A stretch of DNA of 5,823 bases from Bdellovibrionales bacterium RBG_16_40_8. Lineage in GTDB: Bacteria > Bdellovibrionota > Bdellovibrionia > Bdellovibrionales > UBA1609. The stretch covers positions 10,769 through 16,591 of the forward strand of contig MEPT01000034.1 in assembly GCA_001769925.1 (NCBI GenBank), given 5' to 3'. Under the pieces are notes generated by a model. That model made no database searches. It worked only from the letters and a program-made list of their open reading frames with translations, and was not told the origin of the DNA. Within the stretch, counting starts at the first letter, position 1. Each line of letters starts with the position of its first letter. Of this stretch, positions 1 to 5,823 are shown piece after piece. Position numbers and translations under genes: made by a program.

Positions 1-57
1 CGAAAATCGATAAGGTTTTAACTAATCTTCACGTAGGCCGGTAGCTCTAATTATTCT

Positions 58-447
58 TTACTCTATAGTAAGTTTTAACCCAAAAGGTTTCAAGCGCGCC
101 ATAGCTTGCACGTCTGGCGATGTGAATGCGCGCTGGGCTTCATTAACATCGCGGTAGATTTCAATACCGTCAACCGCACCAACTTCAAAGAGGCGTAAAA
201 ATTCATTGCCAACAGAGCATATTTTAAATCTTGACCCCGCGACTTTAGAAAGTTCAGTTAATAATTCAAGAAAAGGCGTAATGCCACTTGACCCCACAAA
301 ATTTAGTTTCTGTAAGTTAAAAATTATTGCCTGATCTGCAAAATTCTTTAGGCAGCGCTGTTTTAAGCTATCTGCGCTTTCAAAATCCATTTGTCCTATA
401 AGATTGACAACAAATATTCCGTTAAAATTTTCTACTCTTGCTTCCAT
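58..447 (-). CDS. STAS-domain protein, anti-sigma factor antagonist-like
   Basis: A 129-residue soluble protein made almost entirely of one STAS domain (about residues 3-108), the fold of SpoIIAA/RsbV anti-sigma factor antagonists. Visible family features are the N-terminal strand pair ending in a 'G-x-x-D' type turn (GQMDFESAD, residues 18-26), the central strand IIFNLQKLNFV (41-51), and the loop GSSGI (52-56) that starts the next helix. In SpoIIAA and RsbV the Ser after the conserved Asp of this loop is phosphorylated by a partner kinase. Here that Ser (S53) is kept but the Asp is Gly (G52). A tail of about 20 residues (PDVQAMARLK onward) follows the domain. There is no signal peptide or membrane segment, so it should be cytoplasmic. 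The ATG start is backed by a strong Shine-Dalgarno sequence. It is divergent from the cyclase gene. Its partner is unknown, and a role outside sigma-factor control is possible. Confidence 0.88.
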   Translation of the reverse strand: MEARVENFNGIFVVNLIGQMDFESADSLKQRCLKNFADQAIIFNLQKLNFVGSSGITPFLELLTELSKVAGSRFKICSVGNEFLRLFEVGAVDGIEIYRDVNEAQRAFTSPDVQAMARLKPFGLKLTIE

Positions 448-451
448 GCAA

Positions 452-459
452 TCACCTCT
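452..459 (-). promoter_or_regulatory. Ribosome binding site of the STAS gene
   Basis: Read on the minus strand this is AGAGGTGA, a close match to the anti-Shine-Dalgarno complement, ending 4 bases before the ATG at 447-445 (7 bases after the GAGG core). It fixes the start of the STAS gene. Confidence 0.8.
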
Positions 460-590
460 ATGACATTATGACAAAAGTCGCTATAGGCAACCTCTTGATT
501 TAGTTTACCCGAAAATACCGAGCATTGGTGAGTCCAGATCTTCGCCCATATGTTGTCTAGCCCCATTGTCTTCTTTAACCTTTTGTAAAG
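460..590. promoter_or_regulatory. Divergent promoter region between STAS gene and cyclase gene
   Basis: Both neighbouring genes point away from this stretch, so promoters for both should lie here; that is inferred from the layout. I could not identify a convincing -35/-10 pair on either strand. On the minus strand CATAAT (rc of 464-469) resembles a -10 box but has no good -35 at 16-18 bases. A direct repeat TATGACA (459-465 and 467-473, period 8) lies just upstream of the STAS ribosome binding site and could be a regulator contact site. An imperfect inverted repeat ACCGA-gca-TTGGT lies at 517-529. Neither matches a site I recognise. Confidence 0.4.
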
Positions 591-597
591 AAAGAGG
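591..597 (+). promoter_or_regulatory. Ribosome binding site deciding the cyclase start
   Basis: AAAGAGG lies 4 bases before ATG 602. The possible earlier in-frame start TTG 566 has only a pyrimidine-rich, SD-less sequence ahead of it, and ATG 629 also lacks one. This favours 602 as the start, although the spacing is a little short. Confidence 0.6.
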
Positions 598-601
598 TTT
601 T

Positions 602-3331
602 ATGACCACTAACTCAGGCCCAGTATTTATGACTCTCATTAAAAAGGTCTTGGGCTTTCTTGTCACCCCTACTGCCATTGGTATTTATCTAACGCTTTTT
701 ATGACTTTTTGTGCATTTAAGTATTATATCGATAAAGATAACAAAAAAAATACAAGTTTAATATCGAAGGCTATCCGTGTGCTCGATGAAATATCAACAG
801 ATATACGCTTAAAATTTCGCGGGGCTCGTTATGCCAGCAACTCAGTTGGTTTTCTTGCAGTTGATGATCGCTCAATTGAAATTATAGGCCGATGGCCATG
901 GCCACGCGATATTATTGGACGCGCTATAGACAATGCCTTTAAAAATGGCGCAAAGGTCATAGCTACAGATATTACGTGGAGCGAAGCTAGCGATAGACCC
1001 GAGGCTAGACTTTTTGAAAATTTAAATAAAAAAAATATTCTGCCTGAAGCAATTAAAAAAACAGTTGATGATGAACTTTCTATTACTGACCCTGATCAAA
1101 TATTTGCACAATATATAGCAAATAACAAAAGTAATATTGTTCTTGGGAATTTCTATTACAACGAGACACACTGGCAACAGCTACCAGAAAATTCTGGCTA
1201 CCAGAGTGCTTGTCACGATCTTATATTTAATAAAAATAATATTTTATCTCAACTCACTGAGAACGAATCTTTACCTATTATTCCCATTAATAACTCTGAG
1301 GTTCAGTTACCTGACTTATTTGCAGAAAGCTTTTCTGACAAACTAACTGAAATAGAAACAGATATTAGAATTAAGAAAAATCTTATGACTTTATTTGAAG
1401 CGCATCATATAGAAGACAAAATTTTAAAAGACAAAACTGACTATTGTAAAAACTTTTTTTTAAATCCTGAAACAGATGAAATCACGCAGAATATAAGAAC
1501 CAACTGGGATGCTATTAAAGAGCAAATAGCTAATATTAACTTTAGTTCTTTTGATGAGTGGATACTAAATTTTAAATACCGTAATTTACTTAATGCCATA
1601 CCTGAGACACTCAACTGGACACTCAACATACCAAAACTTCTTTTCAGCGGTGAACATTATGGATATTTTAACGCCAAACTAGATGAAGATGGTAAAATTC
1701 GACATAGTCAGCTCATCGTGCGCACAGGGTCGAAATACATCCCATCAATAGCACTGCAAGCATACCTGATTGCTACGAATCAGCAAATAGAGGCTCATAT
1801 CGAAAACCATAAGAAAATAACAAATCTCAAGGGAGTTTACAAACTTTCAGTAAACAGCACCGAAGGTGAATTTGCATTTAATATTCCTGTTACTCCTGAA
1901 GGCGCAATGGTCATCAATTATGCAGGCCCAAAGCACACCATACCACATGCTTCTATTGCTGATCTGCTAAATGAAGATGACCCGAATATACTAGTAACTA
2001 AAAAAGATATAAAAACTGGTATAGACGAAGAAGATCATATTGAAAAAAAAGAATTTTTTAAAAATAAAATACTAGTATTAGGAGCTACCGCAATTGGTGT
2101 CTATGATCTTCGCGTAACACCTTTTGATGAAAATTTTCCGGGGGTTGAAACTCACGCCAATGTTATAGACAATCTTTTTCGCCGTGATTTTTTATCTGCT
2201 CCACCAGACGAACCAATATATATGCCCTTAATTATATTGGCATTAGGGCTTATACTTAGTCTTACTCTTGCACACGTTGGCGCTCTAAAAGGTATGATTT
2301 TTACCATCATTACAACTGCAGTTATATTATATGTAGATCGAACTTTTTTATTTTTAAAAGGGCACCTCTCATCTACGGTGTTACCCCTCACGCAAGCAGG
2401 TCTTACGTATGTCGTGCTAACTTTTTATAAATATTTAACAGAAGAGCGTAGCAAAAAAGAACTGCGGGCAACATTTTCTAAATATGTTTCGCCTGCCATT
2501 GTTGAAGAAATTTTACAAGATCCGAAAAATTTAGAACTTGGCGGACGTAAAGAACGTGTCACTATATTCTTCTCTGATGTGCGTGGGTTTACCACAATTT
2601 CTGAAAAACTTGACCCACGGGCATTATCTGATTTGTTAAACAGTTATCTAACCCCCATGACCGAGTTGGTGTTTAAGAATCGAGGTACTCTAGATAAGTA
2701 TATGGGCGATGCTATTATGGCTTTTTTTGGAGCGCCCGTACATTACCCCAATCATGCAAAAATGGCCTGTCGCTGCGCTTTACAAAATCTAGAAAAACTT
2801 GAAATATTGCAGAAAGAATATGCTAAGAAAAAATTGCCGCAAATCGATATCGGGATCGGGCTAAATACCGGTGAAGTTAGTGTTGGCAACATGGGCTCAC
2901 AAACCGTTCGCAGCTATACTGTTATGGGCGACGCAGTGAATCTTGCATCACGCCTTGAATCAATAAATAAAATCTACGGCACTCATATCATTATCAGTGA
3001 ATTTACGTATGAAGAGGTAAAAAATGATTTTCTCTGTCGTGAGATAGATTGGGTACGCGTAAAGGGCAAACTTGTGCCTGTTAAAATATATGAACTTCTT
3101 GCTGAGGACAAGGTTAGTGAAAATATCAAAGACATGGTTAAATATTTTTCAGATGGGTACAGTAAGTACCATAAGCGACAATTTGACCTGGCTACTTCGC
3201 TATTTAATAAAGCCCTTGAAAAAAACCCCCAGGATGAGACCTCAAGAGTCTATATTGAACGCTGTCGTGAGTATATAATCGACCCACCTGAAGAAAACTG
3301 GGACGGCGTGTATGTCATGAAGACAAAATAA
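602..3331 (+). CDS. Membrane-bound class III adenylate cyclase with periplasmic CHASE2 sensor
   Basis: A 909-residue enzyme predicted to make cAMP from ATP in response to a periplasmic signal. Order: TM helix (about 17-39); periplasmic CHASE2 domain (about 80-535) with landmarks FLAVDDRSIE, GRWPWPRD, AKVIATDITWSE, DGKIRHSQLIV, INYAGP, LVLGATAIGVYDLRVTPF and FPGVETHANVIDNL; three TM helices (about 539-559, 564-580, 593-612); the cyclase-linker motif LRATFSKYVSPAIVEEIL; the catalytic domain (about 649-833); and a TPR-like tail ending in a PPEENWDGV motif. Catalytic residues are present with the spacing of Rv1625c: metal Asp D659 and D703, adenine-selecting K699 and T773, and transition-state N780 and R784. 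Lys/Thr points to ATP rather than GTP. The CHASE2 domain is unusually long, with an insertion near 189-343. An in-frame TTG at 566 would add 12 residues but lacks a ribosome binding site. lptD follows after 42 bp. Activity should require dimerisation, as in other single-domain class III cyclases. Confidence 0.93.
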   Translation: MTTNSGPVFMTLIKKVLGFLVTPTAIGIYLTLFMTFCAFKYYIDKDNKKNTSLISKAIRVLDEISTDIRLKFRGARYASNSVGFLAVDDRSIEIIGRWPWPRDIIGRAIDNAFKNGAKVIATDITWSEASDRPEARLFENLNKKNILPEAIKKTVDDELSITDPDQIFAQYIANNKSNIVLGNFYYNETHWQQLPENSGYQSACHDLIFNKNNILSQLTENESLPIIPINNSEVQLPDLFAESFSDKLTEIETDIRIKKNLMTLFEAHHIEDKILKDKTDYCKNFFLNPETDEITQNIRTNWDAIKEQIANINFSSFDEWILNFKYRNLLNAIPETLNWTLNIPKLLFSGEHYGYFNAKLDEDGKIRHSQLIVRTGSKYIPSIALQAYLIATNQQIEAHIENHKKITNLKGVYKLSVNSTEGEFAFNIPVTPEGAMVINYAGPKHTIPHASIADLLNEDDPNILVTKKDIKTGIDEEDHIEKKEFFKNKILVLGATAIGVYDLRVTPFDENFPGVETHANVIDNLFRRDFLSAPPDEPIYMPLIILALGLILSLTLAHVGALKGMIFTIITTAVILYVDRTFLFLKGHLSSTVLPLTQAGLTYVVLTFYKYLTEERSKKELRATFSKYVSPAIVEEILQDPKNLELGGRKERVTIFFSDVRGFTTISEKLDPRALSDLLNSYLTPMTELVFKNRGTLDKYMGDAIMAFFGAPVHYPNHAKMACRCALQNLEKLEILQKEYAKKKLPQIDIGIGLNTGEVSVGNMGSQTVRSYTVMGDAVNLASRLESINKIYGTHIIISEFTYEEVKNDFLCREIDWVRVKGKLVPVKIYELLAEDKVSENIKDMVKYFSDGYSKYHKRQFDLATSLFNKALEKNPQDETSRVYIERCREYIIDPPEENWDGVYVMKTK

Positions 3332-3373
3332 TTTTTCGTTGAGTCGCTGTAATAACTCACACATGATATTTGA

Positions 3374-5650
3374 ATGCGAATTTCTTTATACATACGTAAT
3401 ATACTCGCTGCGTTAATAATTTTTATTGGTATCCCGTGCCTAGCTGCTAAAGCTGGTGATCTTGAGCTTTCTGCTGACAGCATTTCGCGCGATTACGAAA
3501 CGCGCACTCTTCTACTCGAAGGAAATGTTAAGATAAGCTACGAGCGAGAATATATTTTCTGCCATAAAGCCACAATTAATATGAAGTCACAGACAATTAC
3601 TGCCGAGGGCAATGTGATTCTTGAAAACGACGAAACCTATATCGAAGGCGAAAAAATAGTTTACAATTATAAAACTAAATTAGGTGAAATTCACAAAGGG
3701 CTAGTTCAGGCAGGCCAAGTTGTTTTTATAGGCGACATTATTAAGAAAAACTCTGCCAGCAAATTTTTAGCATCAAACGCAAAATACACATCTTGCGCCA
3801 CTTGTCCCCCTGGCTGGAGCTTTTCTGGCAAAGAGATTGAAGCCGAGGTAGGCGGCTATGCGTATATTAAATACCCGGTAATGCGAATTGTAGACTTTCC
3901 GGTGCTTATTCTGCCATGGCTACTTATACCGCTAAAATCAAAAAGGCAGTCTGGATTACTAGTGCCCTCTCTAGAAAATTCGTCAACAGGAGGTACCGCC
4001 TTTACGCTTCCATACTTTTGGGCAATTTCGCAAAGCCAAGATATCACGTACTCACTTAAAACTTATGAAAAGCGTGGGCTAAAGCAAAAAGCCGAATATA
4101 GATACGTTCTTAATGAAAACAGCAAGGGCTCTATTAACACAGCTATTCTGAATGATCGAGCCTTCACCAGTGAAGGCGGTCCAACAGGCTATAAAGAATC
4201 TTTTCGACGTGGTTTTTTATCATATAGACATTTTTATGAATTACCCGATAATTTCATTCACCGCGCCAGTTTCGACTTAATTTCTGATCTTCGCTACCCA
4301 AGAGATTTTTCAGATGAACTTGGCGGCCATGGTGATCCTGCGCTTGAAAACAAAATGTCTATAACTAAAAATTCAAACACTCAGCATTTTAGCGTAGAAG
4401 CAGATTATTACACCAATCTTTTAAAAGAATATACTAACGCTGACAATAGTGATGCTGTACATCGCTTTCCTGAACTTCAGTACTCACTTACAGAAAGAGA
4501 ACTATTAAACACAAATGTTTTCTTTAAATTTGATTTTAACTATACTAATTTTGCTCGTCGTAATTTTAGTTATGATGATGATGACGCTGGCGCCGGTAGA
4601 AAACCAACAACCGCTCATGACGGACAGTTTGATTACTCAGGTAACCAGCACGATCTGATACGTACCGGGCAGCGACTAATTTTTAAACCTCGACTTAGCT
4701 ATCCATTTCACATTGGTAACTTTATCGATATAAACCCTTCTGTTTTTTATAATGAAACTCAATATCGTTTTAATGTCTCACCTGTAACGCCAATTGTAGA
4801 TTATAGCAAAAACGCTGAGCTGCGCTATTTACAAACTGACATCTCATTTAAAACAAAATATAGTGCCATTTATGGGACTAATAACCCAAATTCGTCTCTC
4901 ATAAAACACGAAATTGAACCTGAATTAATTTATTCACGCATACCCGTTGCCGATAGACCAAATAATATTTTCTTCGGTAATTTTTCTGATCAACCCTACT
5001 CTCGACATAATGAGGTGGTAAATGATAGCGACTTTGAAGGCCCGTCTGGAATACAATTTGATTATCATGATCGTCTTTTTAATAAAGATCTTGCTACATT
5101 TATCTTAAATAATTATCTTATCCGAAAAAATTATTCATCTAATGCTTCTTCTTATCAGAAATTTTTTACTTATCGCTTAACGCAAAGCTATGATTTAAAC
5201 CAAGCCCGTCAAGAAAACCCGCACCCCTGGTCTGTTATTAACTCCTTACTCAATGTTCGTTTAAAAAATTTTGAAACGCATACCACTGCAGACTACTATC
5301 CGTACGCAAAAATTGCCAATTGGACCACACGTTTAAAATTTATTAACGATAGAAGAAATTATTTAGAATTAACTTATTCTGAAAACTCTATTGTTAATGA
5401 TGATCAAACAGATACCGTTGGGCAAAGAACGCAAACGTTAGGTACTGGAGTTGGCTTTATAACTAAACGGCTTGATTTGCTTGGCAAGACAAATTATTCA
5501 ATACAAACAGCACAGCTCGAAAATTGGGAGTATGTCGCATCTGTTAAACCACCCGGAGATTGCTGGTCTATTCGTTTTGGGCATAAGAAAACTCTTGGCG
5601 CAGATACAGTATTTAAGATTAGTTTAAATTTCGAATTTAACGGTATCTAA
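3374..5650 (+). CDS. lptD: LPS-assembly outer-membrane protein LptD
   Basis: A 758-residue LptD (OstA/Imp), the outer-membrane barrel that with the lipoprotein LptE inserts lipopolysaccharide into the outer leaflet. A signal peptide (1-27) has a hydrophobic core LAALIIFIGI and a likely AKA|G cleavage site. Next comes the periplasmic OstA/LptA-like beta-jellyroll (about 29-135; repeats such as LLLEGNVKISYE and ITAEGNVILEND). The join to the barrel follows: TSCATCPPGWSFSGKEI (139-155), PWLLIPLKSKRQSGLLVPS (181-199) and LPYFWAI, all close to E. coli LptD around Cys173. The rest (about 200-758) has the alternating pattern of a 26-strand barrel. C730 in GDCWSIRFGHKKTL aligns with E. coli Cys724/725. 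Length is near the E. coli protein (784), with a shorter C-terminus. An in-frame TGA abuts the ATG, so no upstream start in this frame is possible, yet no clear Shine-Dalgarno is seen. It is probably co-transcribed with the cyclase. Confidence 0.95.
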   Translation: MRISLYIRNILAALIIFIGIPCLAAKAGDLELSADSISRDYETRTLLLEGNVKISYEREYIFCHKATINMKSQTITAEGNVILENDETYIEGEKIVYNYKTKLGEIHKGLVQAGQVVFIGDIIKKNSASKFLASNAKYTSCATCPPGWSFSGKEIEAEVGGYAYIKYPVMRIVDFPVLILPWLLIPLKSKRQSGLLVPSLENSSTGGTAFTLPYFWAISQSQDITYSLKTYEKRGLKQKAEYRYVLNENSKGSINTAILNDRAFTSEGGPTGYKESFRRGFLSYRHFYELPDNFIHRASFDLISDLRYPRDFSDELGGHGDPALENKMSITKNSNTQHFSVEADYYTNLLKEYTNADNSDAVHRFPELQYSLTERELLNTNVFFKFDFNYTNFARRNFSYDDDDAGAGRKPTTAHDGQFDYSGNQHDLIRTGQRLIFKPRLSYPFHIGNFIDINPSVFYNETQYRFNVSPVTPIVDYSKNAELRYLQTDISFKTKYSAIYGTNNPNSSLIKHEIEPELIYSRIPVADRPNNIFFGNFSDQPYSRHNEVVNDSDFEGPSGIQFDYHDRLFNKDLATFILNNYLIRKNYSSNASSYQKFFTYRLTQSYDLNQARQENPHPWSVINSLLNVRLKNFETHTTADYYPYAKIANWTTRLKFINDRRNYLELTYSENSIVNDDQTDTVGQRTQTLGTGVGFITKRLDLLGKTNYSIQTAQLENWEYVASVKPPGDCWSIRFGHKKTLGADTVFKISLNFEFNGI

Positions 5651-5823
5651 AATCTGGCTATAGCGCTAACCCCGCCCACGCCTTCTTCGCTAACAAACGG
5701 AAAAATCACATAGTTAGGTAATTTGCTGTGACCTGATTGACTACTAGTTTCTTGATCTAAGAGTTTTTCATCTTCTTTTTGTAACTGCTTTGGCAAGATG
5801 TACGCCGTATAGACACCAAGCCC
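5647..5823 (-). CDS. Unidentified protein, C-terminal fragment
   Basis: An open frame runs in from the right edge of the window on the minus strand and ends with TAG at 5649-5647, giving the last 58 residues of a protein whose start is outside. The fragment begins with a mildly hydrophobic stretch (GLGVYTAYILP), then a charged, Gln/Ser-rich segment (KQLQKEDEKLLDQE, TSSQSGHSK), then NYVIFPFVSEEGVGGVSAIARF with a terminal Phe. Codon use looks like that of the neighbours (for example AT-rich third positions), which supports a real gene. Its stop codon overlaps that of convergent lptD. I do not recognise the family. The terminal aromatic residue might hint at an envelope protein, but this is too little to name it. 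Confidence 0.6.
   Translation of the reverse strand, partial: GLGVYTAYILPKQLQKEDEKLLDQETSSQSGHSKLPNYVIFPFVSEEGVGGVSAIARF

Noticed and set aside
1..57. Left edge downstream of the STAS gene
   Set aside because: Checked for a terminator and a further minus-strand gene. No hairpin with a T-run is seen, and the only GTG there meets a stop after four codons.
566..601. TTG 566 as the start of the adenylate cyclase
   Set aside because: It would add 12 residues (MSSLTFCKERGF) encoded over the AAAGAGG ribosome binding site of ATG 602, and nothing resembling a Shine-Dalgarno precedes TTG 566.
3340..3359. Possible hairpin TGAGT-N10-ACTCA between the cyclase and lptD genes
   Set aside because: A 5-bp stem with a 10-base loop and no T-run after it; too weak for an intrinsic terminator.
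3363..3416. Small 17-codon ORF overlapping the lptD start in another frame
   Set aside because: It has no ribosome binding site and no support beyond an ATG in AT-rich DNA.
3436..3441. Lipoprotein-like Cys (C22) in the LptD leader
   Set aside because: The residue before it is Pro, which does not fit a lipobox; a signal peptidase I site (AKA|G) follows it, as expected for LptD.
5706..5731. TCACA ... TGTGA pair resembling half sites of the cAMP receptor protein
   Set aside because: CRP sites are TGTGA-N6-TCACA. Here the half sites are in the opposite order with 16 bases between them, and they lie inside the coding end of the minus-strand gene. Chance is the simpler explanation.

Overview
This is a 5.8 kb stretch of AT-rich chromosome from a Gram-negative (diderm) bacterium. 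An LPS-exporting outer-membrane protein, LptD, fixes the diderm envelope. The low GC, the CHASE2-type adenylate cyclase and the STAS protein suggest a relative of Bdellovibrionota or the former Deltaproteobacteria. That placement is an inference; no ribosomal or other phylogenetic marker is present. I see no mobile elements, CRISPR arrays or RNA genes.

Layout. A small STAS-domain protein (58-447, minus strand) is transcribed away from a large membrane-bound class III adenylate cyclase (602-3331, plus strand). The roughly 150 bp between them must hold the control signals for both. The cyclase is followed after 42 bp by lptD (3374-5650, plus strand). No terminator is visible between them, so they are probably co-transcribed. 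The right edge holds the last 58 codons of an unidentified minus-strand gene (5647-5823). It converges on lptD and overlaps its stop codon.

How the genes may work together. The cyclase has a periplasmic CHASE2 sensor, three more membrane helices, a catalytic domain with the full set of class III residues, and a TPR-like tail. It should turn an envelope or periplasmic signal into cAMP. LptD is the outer-membrane gate for lipopolysaccharide. The STAS protein resembles anti-sigma-factor antagonists, but no partner kinase or anti-sigma factor lies in the window. A functional link between cyclase and lptD is suggested only by their adjacency.

The gene families are known ones; I do not see a clearly new system. 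The points most worth a second look are the large cysteine-containing insertion inside the CHASE2 domain, the altered cysteine pattern of LptD (a CxxC at the usual disulfide site and a single C-terminal Cys), and the Asp-to-Gly change at the STAS phosphosite motif.
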